From Moniliophthora roreri (Eukaryota; Basidiomycota; Agaricomycetes; Agaricales; Marasmiaceae), in the NCBI GenBank assembly GCA_001466705.2, contig LATX02000001.1, forward strand, positions 1,364,001 to 1,428,000: DNA of 64,000 nt, given 5' to 3'. Position numbers and translations under genes: made by a program. This document shows, piece after piece, positions 31,795 through 42,764 of the stretch. Numbering within the stretch: position 1 is the stretch's first letter; every line of letters starts with the position of its first letter. Under the pieces are notes generated by a model. The model had not been told where the DNA came from. It ran no database searches and saw nothing but the letters and a program-made list of their open reading frames with translations.

Positions 31795-32684
31795 TCAGAA
31801 GAAACTTGCACCAGGCAAATCATCGATATTCAGCCAGTCGGCCCCTGCAGTTAGCAACTGCCTCCATACTCTATTCCTGTTTCCCAGTGCGGAGATTATT
31901 AGTACCCCCAATAGAGTCATCATCAGGATTTTCACTGACCTTGCTTCGAACGGCCAACCTGACGTGTTATAGAATCGAGCCTTGATACCACGCGAGTGTG
32001 CATCCCCTATAAATCGAGTCCAGTTCGCCGATGCAGCATCAGGAATGTTGTTCACGCTTCTCCATCCGATTTCATGTCTACAAGAAGTTGCACTGTTATG
32101 TCGCTGAACTGGTTGTAGATTCCGCTGTGAATCCGTTTGAGATTGCCCATGGGATTTGATACATCGACTCACTTCAAGGACATTGAAGGAGTTGACCGGG
32201 CTTTGGCCTTCAATGATACGGACCAGCGGCTGCGCGTACCTATCCACAAGTGGGTACCGGACGTCCGGAGGAATTTGTTTCTTTTTGAAAAACTTAAGAG
32301 AAGCCGAAAGTTCGCTCTTTGGTTAAGCCTTTGCAAATGACTGTTGACGTCAGATTCAGCGAGCTATATCCCGATTTTACGTGGAGTGTACCATTGACCA
32401 GCCACACGTCCGCCTCTATGCTTCCAGCTCCATAGCTAATGGCATCCAGCAAAGGTCAGTCTGATAAAAATTGAGTGTGCTGAGGACTTCCATTATAGAA
32501 AGCTTGACCCACAACCGTTTTGAGCATGGAAGTTCTTGATAATAGTTCCTTGGGTAAATTGGGTCGGATAGTGCAACCAGGACGCATTGGCAGACTTAAT
32601 GGCATAGATCTGAGGCCCCCGCAACGGCTACGGCGGAAAGGGAGACCAAAGAAGTGATGGCCACGATGAGTGCTGAGAGGTGCA
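31795..32684 (-). pseudogene. Decayed tandem copy of the AIM6-like phosphodiesterase
   Basis: This segment matches the neighbouring intact gene piece by piece but is broken. It keeps a signal-peptide-like start (MHLSALIVAITSLVSLSAV), then SANASWLHYPTQFTQGTIIK, which parallels AANTSWLYYPTQFTQGIVPK in the intact copy. The catalytic HSHND is replaced by HAQNG. Next are a stop, AISYGAGSIEADVWLVNG, and YAQPLVRIIEGQSPVNSFNV. The entire middle of the barrel is missing between NSFNVLEVS and EIGWRSVNNIPDAASANWTR. It ends WRQLLTAGADWLNIDDLPGA, like the intact ADWLNADDLQA. Several stops and a deletion of roughly 400 nt mark it as a pseudogene. Confidence 0.85.
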
Positions 32685-32848
32685 TTGGTCTGGCGAGGAG
32701 CTGGGTTATCTCAAAATTCCAGAGACTCGGGTAGTATTTCATATGTACTTTCTCTTTGGCAAAGGATCGACTTGAACGCTAGAAGCCACAGAAATAAGTC
32801 ACAGGATGCAAGACGGATATACACAATGTCGGGATCGATTATTCCTAA

Positions 32849-34005
32849 TCAGAAGCTACTCGCTGCTTGCAAATCATCTGCATTGAGCCAATCCGCCCCT
32901 GCCTCCAGTAACTGCCTCCAAACTGCGTTCCGGGCGCTTATAGGCCAACCGGGCGTATCCCAGAATCTTGCCTTAATACCCCGCAAATGTGCATCCTCGA
33001 CAAATCGAGTCAAGTTCGTCAGTTGAGCTTCCGAAATATTTCCTCTTCCATCCCAGCCCACCGCAATTTCGTAGTCGGTGCTCGCCACGGGTGACAGAGT
33101 AGCATCCCATATCGTGCTAGAATCGGCACTCAGACCAGTAAGAGGTGCGTTGAAGAACACATCTCGAATCGACATGGCTTTAACGGTTTCCAACGGTGTA
33201 TTTCCGGTACCCACCACGGTAATTGCAGAGCGGGTAAGCGTGTCATTTGAGAATGTGGTCAGATATCCAAGTTCACGCAAAGGTTCCAGCGCCTGAACCA
33301 CGAACGGGAATGTTCTGCGAATGATAGCTATCAGTCTATTTTCACCTGTAGGAAGATGGAGAGCTTTACTGAGTTCCGTCCGTCTTGATGTCAACGAGAA
33401 GCTGCAGCGGAGTGCTGCTAGAGGTATCGAAGACGCCACTGAACAACCGTGACTATTCATCACCGAGTAAACCAATGTACTAGGATTTACTAACTTGATC
33501 GATGATGCATTCATATTAAAGGCGCTTTCCGGGTTCTGGCCTTTCACGATACTTACCAGGGGCTCGACATATAACGCTGAGAACGTGCGTTCCTCGGTCA
33601 AGGCTGCTTTCTCGTGTCCGACCTAGAATCAAAGTTGACGGCACGTTGGTCGGCTGCGGGAGACCCCTCACGTATAATTTATTATTGATGAGCCATACAT
33701 CCGCCTCCACGCTAGCGACTCCGAAGCTCAGGGCTGTGAGCAGAGGGACTTCTCGCCAGTCTGGAATGATATAAGTGATGAGTATTGGACGCATTTTTTC
33801 ACTGGCCTTAGTACTTACAGTCATTATGCGAGTGAATTGCCTTCGGTACAATACCCTGGGTGAATTGAGTAGGATAGTATAACCAAGACGTGTTGGCAGC
33901 GGTTAAGCTTGCTATTTGAACATCGACTCCTGCTGCCGCTGAAGTCAAAGGGACAAAAATCGACGCTAGTGCGGCGAAGATGCGGAGATTTGAAATGAGA
34001 TGCAT
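32849..34005 (-). CDS. AIM6-like, PLC-type TIM-barrel phosphodiesterase, secreted
   Basis: A member of the PLC-like/glycerophosphodiester phosphodiesterase superfamily close to fungal 'altered inheritance of mitochondria 6' proteins. The start at 34005 gives a signal peptide (MHLISNLRIFAALASIFVPL). The active-site entry is HSHNDYWREVPLLTALSFGV, followed by the metal-binding ASVEADVWLINNKLYVGHEK. The C-terminal strands are YEIAVGWDGRGNISEAQLTN and GIKARFWDTPGWPISARNAV, ending LLEAGADWLNADDLQAASSF. H-x-H-N-D and E-A-D are the expected catalytic and metal residues. Introns interrupt HSHND/YW and LYV/GHE. The real function of this family is poorly known. A degenerate copy lies immediately downstream. 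Confidence 0.85.
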
Positions 34006-34156
34006 GTCATTCAATCTAACACCTGAACAAAAAGCGAGCCTTTTATAATAGAAAGATCGACCAGAATAACACAAACTACTCCTGCACACGTGCGTGGCAC
34101 CACATTGCTATCGGGGGCACACGATACCATCTATAGGCGCACAGGGAATAATCACG

Positions 34157-37057
34157 TCAAAATGGTTGTCCCTCGTCTAACATTTTGGTAAAGCGAACGG
34201 CCAGGCAATGTCTTTGACCCATCTGTTCACAGGCCATCCTATTATATACGTCGTCGTTAATTGGAGAGGAATGGATGAGGACAACACTCACCGGGCGACT
34301 GCAATCTGTGATTGAAGAGTGGAGACATGCTCTAATCTGTTTTTATTGAGGGCAACACGCAAAAAGCTGCCCAAAACACGTCCTGCATGATAAAAGCAAC
34401 TCTGGAAAACGAATAAATCAGGATTCCTGCTAATAAACCTTTAAGTCTTTTGAACCCACCGATACGAATGACTCCAGAAGAGACAAATCAAAGCTCGTTG
34501 TCCGAAGCTCGTATATCAATTCAATAATTGCCCTAGCTGCTTCAAGAATCTTCCTGGAAGAGGCGCAATCTGCACGCTGAACCTCTGCATGGGGTTCATG
34601 TAAAACTATCACGGCCCTGCAGCAGGAATGAGTTAGGATGAGATCTCGTAATGTGACACGTACAAATGCGATATGGCAACTGCTGTCACTAAATTACATT
34701 CTACAATTCCTCCTTGAACGGGACTCCTGAGATGGACGGGAAAGGACGAAAGATAGGAGGAAGAAATGCGATCCAGATCCATGAAAGTGAGAGTATTTCG
34801 GGGATCTATAGGATCGTTGGGGTTTGCTCCGACGTTGGCTGCCACAGACTCTTCGCCGGTAAAATGTCGCGCCCTGAACCTTATGTTGAATGTTTTCACT
34901 TTCGCTAATTCAAACACTTGTGAGAGAGGTCATCGGCATCGAATCAGAAATGACTTGCAGATCAAGATGGCGCTCTATGTGAATGAACAGGGTCATCCGA
35001 CGCAAGGTTGTTTTGTAAAAATAACTTGGAAAGTACCTTGATGTAGAGTATAAAGCTATCGACTTGATCTTCTGGATGTGATAACAGCAGATCTCGTCTA
35101 TTGAACATTGAAAAATCAGAGGACATTCAGAGGAGAAGCGAAGCAAACGAACGTATGTGACCATTGTCGGTTAGAGGGGGGTACAAGCTCCTAACGGTGA
35201 GTAAGTTAGCGGCGATTAACTTTGATTCAACAGTTGACCTACCGCTCGTTGGAACTGGTCGTTGCGGACAGGTAATAGCTGGAAGATGTCTTGATCATCT
35301 AAGCTACTCGCCCAACCATTGGCAATTCCGTGACACCTTTCGATGGCATAAGCTAACCTGTTGTGTTTGTTACACAATAAATACACTTTAGAACTGAACA
35401 TTGCGAACGAAGCTAACCAAAATGTATTGCGCCTGGTTTCGTCATCAATTACAGTTTTCGCAGCGGGTAGTAGGGAAGCTGATCTTGCGGTCTTGGCGAT
35501 GGAATGGAAAGGAGGACACACATTCAGGCTCAGTGGGACAGAAAGTCGTAATGCACGCGCAGAAGTCAGGAAGAGCTGTAGACATTTCATCAAAAAGATG
35601 ACTCAAAGCGGACATGCACATACCTCTGCAGACCTATCAGAAGGAATAAATGTGAAGATGAGTGGCCTAGTGTGGGTGACAACCTGAAGCAAACAGCCGA
35701 CCTTGCATGAGAGCAGAAGTACCACGACAAAATAATGTTCGCTGCGTGTACAGCAAACAATGTGAAGGATAGAAAATACCACAAACAAGGAAGATAAGTT
35801 ACCTTGCACAATTTGTAAGAGATTCACTCCCATGCTCTCCTGCTCCATGGCCGTCTCCTGGGATAATCGGGCCTGTCGATCTGAGAAGTTTTCGTTCAGC
35901 CTATATCTGTGTGTGAACATCTCGCCTGTAGAGTGTGAGTGTTGGTCAGCGACGACTGCGAGCCACCCACTTGTAGGTACTTGGGAATAATCGACGGGCG
36001 GCGCTGAGGATACAACGCGAGTATACGAGCTTGCTAGAGCGCAGATTGCATGAAGCACAGGGGTAGCCGGGAACTTTGGGTGCTCTGGGGGAAGCACAAG
36101 GGATGCCATAAACGTTGCTGCATGGAAAAGTTGTTTTGCATGCGGATAGAAAGTGAAAAACAACTCCACCCTGAAGCGTGCAAAGCAGTCAGCATCAGTT
36201 GTCATTGAGATATTTGGACATACAGATGGTGTAGGAGCTCTGGTTCAGGGAGGTTTTGGGGCCAATTAGGGAAAAACATGGCATCCGACGAGCTGGAATG
36301 GAGAAATGAGATGACATGGTCGTTTACAGAGATTGATGGGGTAAATGCGTTGTTCGGGGTGTATCTTTGACTTCCGTCAGAGGGTTGAGAATTGCCTTCA
36401 TTGCTCGACCGCCCGGAATCATGCCCGAGGCCAAACGATCCGTTTTGCTGCCTGAGTTTCTCTTCCAGTTCGACTAGTGTCACCATTAGATGTCAGGTTC
36501 TCTTGCAACATACAGACGACGTACGGATCCTGTTCTCTAGCTTCTCCATGTGATTTCTTTCACTCTCTGTAACGCTAGGTTCACTATTCGGAAGTTCGTC
36601 AAACGTGCAGACTAGAACCGGCACATTATCCGAACCGGACGAAGATTGGCTGTTTCGAACGGCGTGATTGAAGGAGCGCACGCAGGTCCCACAGGGTTTC
36701 TTTGCATCACTATTGGGAACCAGCGTTAGAAAGTCTCATTTCAGAGTTGTGCAAGGCGTACCATTTCTGGCGGTGTAATAGCACCAGGTTAGTGTCCGGC
36801 CAAGATTAATACTAATAGAGTTGTATTACCAGCTTCCTCCTTCGGCACTAATCTCTGCAGCTTCAATATTGTGTAGTGCAACTGAATGTTTGGAACAGAC
36901 ATACTTGGTGACATGCCTAAACGTTCAACTTGTTCGGTTTCGATTTCACGTCAGATGGAATTGGTAAACTCACTTGGTTGCGTTTCAAGGCATTGTTCGT
37001 TTGACTAACACCGTTGTTCCCGTTAGTCCCGTTCGTGTTGCGTGGAGCTTTAGGCAT
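34157..37057 (-). CDS. Zn2-Cys6 fungal-specific transcription factor (second), intron-rich
   Basis: A nuclear regulator of the same type as the factor at 9262-12102. The start at 37057 gives MPKAPRNTNGTNGNNG. The zinc cluster assembles from four exons as ACHQ, CRRRKL, K/C and DAKKPCGTC; the middle piece is a 5-nt exon at 36762-36766. The sixth cysteine lies 24 residues on, in VPVLVCTFDELP. A short coiled segment follows (ERNHMEKLENRI, then TLVELEEKLRQQN). The homology domain includes LVELFFTFYPHAKQLFHAAT, PATPVLHAICALASSYTRVV, DETRRNTFWLASFAM and LLLSHPEDQVDSFILYIK, then SAILISKVKTFNIRFRARHF. The last requires a 16-nt exon and a GC-AG intron. The C-terminus (HAGRVLGSFLRVALNKNRLE to RFTKMLDEGQPF) also needs two introns and ends at 34157. 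With these joins the frame is open, so I see no reason to call it a pseudogene. Confidence 0.85.
34905..34958 (-). other. Probable GC-AG intron in the second Zn2-Cys6 gene
   Basis: Read on the minus strand the 54-nt segment starts gcaagt, the best-known GC-type donor, and ends gaattag. Removing it joins ATCT to CGAAAGTG, giving ILISKVKTFN in frame. No GT donor in the surrounding sequence gives the required phase. The exon just upstream (34959-34974) is only 16 nt long. Confidence 0.7.
36762..36766 (-). other. Five-nucleotide microexon AAATG
   Basis: On the minus strand the pentamer AAATG is bounded by cgccag on its 5' side and gtacgc on its 3' side. It completes the L-K-C of the zinc cluster (CTG, AAA, TG then T from the next exon). 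Skipping it would put a TGA in frame directly after the leucine. In the other Zn2-Cys6 gene an intron sits at the same place after K-L, and AAATGCGATGC follows in one exon, which supports the reading. Confidence 0.75.
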
Positions 37058-37465
37058 TAAGAGGCAGATTTAGAATCAAAAATGGGAACAGAAAATGCAT
37101 GGAATAGAAGCTATCTAATGTATAAGCTGTATTGCGACCACTCCGCCTGATTTGTCAAACTTTCAGCGCTCAAGCGCTCAAGTCCTACATGGACGCCAAT
37201 CCAACCGTTCACCTTATTCGTTCACATACTAATGGCGCTCAGGACCGTGAAGGTATGGATGAATGTCATATAGTGTATGTATTGCAAGCGCAGACAAGAT
37301 AGCTTCAATATATGATTCCAGATGCCAAGATATGTGAGATATAATCAAATAGCTGAAGCGAAAGAAATATAGACAGATCCCAAACCCAAAAATACATAAG
37401 AAATAAACAACGAATGGAAGCTAAAAGTTAATGGATCCACGGGCAACAAATGCAAGGTGCAAAAA
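37058..37465. other. Intergenic between two minus-strand genes
   Basis: About 410 bp, AT-rich in the left-to-middle part (37260-37440). No open frame of interest. It should contain the 3' end signals of the single-pass membrane protein's neighbour and the promoter of the second zinc-cluster gene. Confidence 0.4.
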
Positions 37466-40400
37466 TCATGAGGACGTGAGCTTTCCGGTTCTACTGAGAG
37501 AGTCTGTTACATTACCAACGCCTACGCTAGAGACGTTGTTTTGTAAAGCAAGAGATGCAGCATTCCAAACTTCATTAAAGGTGCCATCTTCATAAGATGA
37601 ATCACGGCAGATCTGAGGGGCCAGCGCACCATCTGCCCAACTAAGAAATCGCCCGACAGCTGTAATCGACCAGTGTCGCAGAGTTTGTCCTTGCGCCGAG
37701 CCGAAGAACATGGTACCTGATGGTGTTGAGAAGGAGGAAACTGTGTTGCTGATATCTGAGGGTGACACGGTGCCAAAGACAGCAACTTCCACCGTTGGTA
37801 TAGAGGCGATAGCCTTGCTTATGTCGGAATCGTTGGACGGGGGTACTACTGTGTTAGACAAGATTGACTGTACGACCGATCTCGCCAAATTGACATCAGG
37901 GATAGACGACAAGAAATCAAGTATGACATGATTTATGTCACTATATGTCCCATAATCTCGTGGATTGACATTGACCGGAGTGGGATTGACAGTGGTAGAA
38001 AATGATGCGAGCGTCTCGCCACGACGAAGTACGACGCGGGGACCCACTTCACGAACCAGAACAGCGGCTTGCTTTGGAGTTCCTGTCCGTGAATCGATGA
38101 AGGGGAGACGAAGTCTCAGTACGTCAAGAACGCCATAAATCGGACGGTCTGCAAAACAAGATGTGTCGAAACGAGTCGCTGAAGGGGCGGCCGGCAATCC
38201 GAAGACGTTTTGCTCAATTCCATTTATCTTATTTAGATCGGACTGCTGTAGCCCCGGATAGCACGATAATGGTGGCGGGAACGGTTCAGTGGAGGAATTC
38301 AACATGAGATCTGTGAGGGACTGTGACTGATAGGAGGCCATTGCATCAAAGGGAAGCAGAACGGGTGACGAGAGGAAGGCCGATCTGAATGACGCCAGAT
38401 TGACCTGTTGCTGCTGAAGAACGCTAGTCCAATATGTGGAGAGAACATCCTGTTGCTGGGTCGAAGAGGCTAAAAATATCGATATTTAGTTCGCACACCG
38501 AGTATATCACAGGTGTTACTCACCGTGCGCGAAGCTATACATGCGATTGAGAGCTACAAGCGCTGTGCTGCCCACCTTTCTGGTCTGTGCTTCGTTTGGC
38601 TGTCCGATTTGGAATGTTATACTTGGTGGTGTCACGGACTGAGAAGCAAAGTTGAACGTGAAACCTGATGCCGTGACTGAGAAAGCATTCGACTTGTCTT
38701 CCACAACTCCGTCGCCACTGACAGTCGACCAGGGTGCCTTGCTAATGAATGACTTCATGGTGTCAATGGCATCCGTGTCCTGAGACTTTACGAGATTCCA
38801 TAACAACGCTGAGCGTGCCCACTGCGTCCGATTGGGATGGTCCGCATTTAAAAGACCAGGTGCTACGTCAATCAGAAGAGCTTGGGAGGTACAGTCACTT
38901 TGTGATGGCGAACTTTGGGCAAACCAGATAGAGGTGTATGTTGTGGATTGGGTGTAGTTGGTACCAAACAATTTGTTCATGCTCGGGATCGTGTCAATGA
39001 CGGACTGGGCCAATGGATTGCATTGTCCAGCGAGATCCGATGTGCAAACGCAACTCGCATCTGAACAGCAAAAATCGATCAATCTACGTTTTGTCAGGAA
39101 GACGGGAACGTGTACGCACTCAAGTCGCAAGCCATTCCTGTCATTTGCGAAGAGGAGCATTTTGGAAGAGATGGTCCTCTCCGGCTAACAGTAACCCCAA
39201 CACCGGCACCGATCGCGGCGGCAGCTACTACGATGAACACCGCCAAAATGATACAATATCTTTTCCTTTGAGTCATCGGGGTAGTTTTATTTTTGCGCTG
39301 ATGTTCGTCTGTGGGGGTGGCAGGGGAACCAGGAGGGTGAAAATTCATCTGATGGCCACCCCGCTGCCACATCTCATTATTGAATGTGTCTGTCCCGAAA
39401 CCAGAAGCATGGGCTTCATCTTTGTTGATGCTATAATAAGAGTTCACGCTCTGATGAGGGTGGTATCCCTTTTCAAGCATTTCGTTCAGTGTATCTGCAC
39501 GAACTGCAAGGCTTGACAATGGCACGCCGGCTTCTTCCTCCCGATCTTGTGCTTCAAAAGCAATTGGTATACGAGGCAGTGGGGGTACTGGAGGTAATGG
39601 CTTGACCCTCTTCCACGGCAATACGCGAGCAATACCGTCCGAGATCCGTGAGATTACTGAAGGTGCCTTTGTAGAATGAAGTGATTGTCGAGACTGTGAA
39701 CGATGTGCCTGAGTAAGGTTTCGCATGTATTGCGATGGCCCGGGACCGACCAGGGCAGCGTCGTCTTCATCGACGCTATCCAGTCGTCCATTGTCGCCGC
39801 TAGGACCTCTACCGACACTAGGTCTAGCACTGGAGATGCTCCTCAGTGTCGCAGGGGCAACACCCACGACAGTAAGGGGCGCACGAGATATGCTGGCGGA
39901 ACGAATGACCGTCGGCTCATGGGGCACATAAATGGTCTCCGAATCGTCTGAAACGTGCCCGCTCGTTTCTGGGATCGGAGAAAAAGAACTGGGAGGAGGT
40001 CTGGAGCCAACCGGACGCTGTGCAGGATATCCGTGCACTGAAGAGGCTGGTGAAGAAGATGATAAAGGCGGAGGCGTGGCTGATAGGAATTGCCGAGCTG
40101 GAGGTGGATATGTCATCTCCGAAAATCCACTGACAGCATCACTGTGCACCGAAGCACGACGGGTTGAGATACTGGCATTGGAGCTCTCTGACTGTAATAG
40201 AGATGTTATGAATGACGTTGAGAGCAAACGGTCTTCCGTTGCATCGACGCCGATACTCGACGCGCCTTCGTGCCAGTCATAAGGAGACAGTGGTCTGGAT
40301 TGCGGTGAATATGGGTCTGGACTTGGGGGAGAAGCTGGGAGACGGGACTGAGCAAGGTTGGAGGTTGGTTTGCGGTTGGGTTTTAGGGGCTTGGGAAGAG

Positions 40401-40581
40401 AGCGAATTGACGGGGTAGTTGGGGAATTTGAAAAAGTGGACCTGGCAGGAGTGCTGGGGATACTCGAAGGAGGTTCAGGAAAGGCTGAAAAGCTAATGGC
40501 GCTTTCAGCTATACCAGAAGCATTTGTGTCCACAGAGCCCGCGGATAAATGTTGCTTCTGTCGGGTCCGACTGTTGGACAT
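37466..40581 (-). CDS. Large single-pass membrane protein with Ser/Pro-rich cytoplasmic half, uncharacterised
   Basis: The start at 40581 (MSNSRTRQKQHLSAGS) opens a disordered Ser/Pro-rich region of about 440 residues. It includes VLPWKRVKPLPPVPPLPR, a possible SH3-binding run. A basic stop (TQRKRYC) precedes one transmembrane helix (IILAVFIVVAAAAIGAGVGV). The outer part starts with cysteines (LPKCSSSQMTGMACDL, then SCVCTSDLAGQCNPLAQSVI) and continues with Asn-glycosylation sites such as NYTQ, NRTQ and NSST. It ends SLSRTGKLTSS at 37466. Only about two introns are needed. The architecture suggests a plasma-membrane or wall sensor in which the outside is folded and the inside is a scaffold, but I do not recognise the family. 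A start at 40614 is possible. Confidence 0.75.
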
Positions 40582-41125
40582 TGACGCTGCCGCATGTGCC
40601 GCTGGCCAATACAATAAAGAATGACCAAGCTAGAGGGAACGGAATGGGACAATGGGAGCGGATGAGGGCCCGTAAGATGCCCGTAAGGGTAATGAACGAA
40701 AAAAATCTCTCAAAGACAAGTCGAGGAACGTATCACACAACTAAAGATTCTGCTGACCTGGCCGCTATCCGCTGTCAATGCGGCCACCGTGCGAACACCA
40801 GTCTGGTATCAGTTCCTTGATGTCAACTGATGTCAACCGGTCCAGAATGCCCTGACCTCGTTGATCCTGATCCTGAGACCCACGCCCAGATTTCTCCTAA
40901 CAAGCAAGAAAAAAAAATAGATTGATCGCGGAAGCACAAAGAAAGGAAACTAGGTGACTCTTCAAAATCCGTCTGTATGTATATGGTCTCAGAGGAAGGG
41001 AAAAAGAAATGATCAAGTGATAAACACATAACAAGGTCATCAGAGTAGAGCAGAAACATAAATGGCGTGATATGATATTGCGATACAAACCGCCTCCTCC
41101 CAAGGCATTATTACCCCGCTGTTGC
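40582..41125. other. Intergenic between two minus-strand genes
   Basis: About 540 bp holding the 3' end of the Rac1 gene and the upstream region of the membrane-protein gene. Small frames on both strands show no domain. A/G-rich runs are present at 40905-40919 and 40996-41008. Confidence 0.4.
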
Positions 41126-42057
41126 TCATGCAATGATACACCCAGAACCCTTCTTCTTCCTCTCCTGCTTTTGAGGTGGGTTGACTGGAATCACTGGCCA
41201 TCAGTTTACAGCGCAACATTGACAGCTCATAACCAGCTTTATACTCACGCACTGCCCGAATCGCCTCGTCAAACACAGTCTTGAGCCCTTTCTGCGTCAG
41301 AGCAGAGCATTCCAAGTACTTGACAGCTCCAATATCTTTCGCCATTGCAACACCCTGAGAATACTGAATGGGTGCCATGCGGCGGTCTCGTAGCTTCTCG
41401 ATCGTAGCCTGGTCTTCACGCAGATCAAGTTTCGTTCCAACAAGAACGATCGATGTTTGCGGCGCATGATGAGATATCTCGGGATACCACTGCAATAGTG
41501 ATTGGGCATCAGAACCTAAACGGCCCTCGACAGAACAGCTGCTCTACGCACCTTGGTCCGAACGTTCTCATAACTAGGCGGGCTGACCAGAGAGAAGCAG
41601 ATTAGAAAGACGTCCGTCTGAGGATACGACAAAGGTCGAAGCCGGTCGTAATCTTCCTGCCCTGCAGTATCCCACAAACCCAACGAGATCGTTTTACCAT
41701 CCACCATTACGTTTGCAGAGTAGTTATCAAAAACTATCGTTATCCGCAGTCAGAACATGTTCCATCGGTGCTCATTCGTCTTCCTTACCTGTTGGAATGT
41801 ATTCACCCTGCCCAACGGATCAGTTCATGTGCACAAAGTGTCCCAATAACTGATGACTCACCGGGAAGGCATTGGTCGTGTAGGAAATAAGGAGACATGT
41901 CTGTCGAGAGCCTGTCAGGGCCGAGTTCCACTACTCTGATACGACTAGAAAACTCACTTTTCCGACAGCACCATCCCCGACTACCACACCTATAGCAAAT
42001 TCGTCAATGAAAAACTCGTTTGCTGTCCAGGCGCTACCCACATTTGATGGCCTGCAT
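41126..42057 (-). CDS. RAC1: Rho-family GTPase Rac1
   Basis: A switch GTPase that controls polarised growth and NADPH-oxidase/PAK signalling at the plasma membrane in fungi. Exons give [16 protein letters not shown] (P-loop), the effector region around [28 protein letters not shown] (switch II), [12 protein letters not shown] (guanine recognition) and [28 protein letters not shown] and LTQKGLK fit Rac rather than Cdc42. The spliced last exon gives [19 protein letters not shown]: a polybasic stretch plus a CAAX box ending in alanine. The start is at 42057 in a short first exon. About seven introns are present. All nucleotide-binding motifs are intact. Confidence 0.93.
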
Positions 42058-42764
42058 TCTATTACGGTCCCAAGTGCTGCTCTCAAAGTCTGCAAAATAT
42101 AGGGTGGAATCTAAGTTTCCAAGTCGAATAGATGGAGGTTTCTTGCAGATAAGTCGAGGTGAGGGATATCAAAGTTAAACGGAGGATCTAACACATAGGA
42201 GAAACGACAGGTTTCAGCGTCGAGTCAATAATGGACAAGAACAAATTTGATTAATCACCTTTATCAGCCTCTACGGTGAGCCCGAAGAGACACAGAGGCA
42301 GGAGGAAGGGCGAGATAGACGTACTGACAGTGAATAGTTGGAATCCCAAGATTCGACAGCCTCATATGGCGAGGCATTAGTAAGCAGCTAAACTGATGAC
42401 CACGATTACCTTCTTCGCGCGGTTGCTTTGCTCCCTATAGTAGCTGTCGAGCTGGCAGTCCATCATTCGTATTTAATCGCACAAGTACACTACGGCGACT
42501 ATATAAGTTACAAAAGATACGAGGAGAGAAGCTGTGACAGAAGGCATAATGCGGGAGGAACACAAAGTACAAGCTATAGATACTAAGATAATAGGAGAAG
42601 AGATGACAGGAGACGATCAACGACATACGATACAGTGTTGCTTCCTAGAAGCACGCGAAAGCGGATGAGGGAGTAATGGAGGAACCAATAATACACAGTG
42701 AACAGACATAGCAGCAAGGACATGACAACACAGCAAAAGACAAGACTAGCAAGAGACAGATAAG
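42058..42764. other. Upstream region of RAC1 and 3' end of zinc-finger gene
   Basis: About 700 bp without a supported coding exon. Purine-rich on the plus strand (42500-42760), which on the minus strand gives a CT-rich tract. This could contain leader exons of RAC1. The minus frames at 42435-42626 and 42583-42768 are low-complexity Leu/Ser/Tyr translations of that tract. Confidence 0.4.

Noticed and set aside
34900..35040. Apparent one-base frameshift in the second Zn2-Cys6 gene
   Set aside because: Resolved by a 16-nt exon plus a GC-AG intron that restores the conserved segment exactly.
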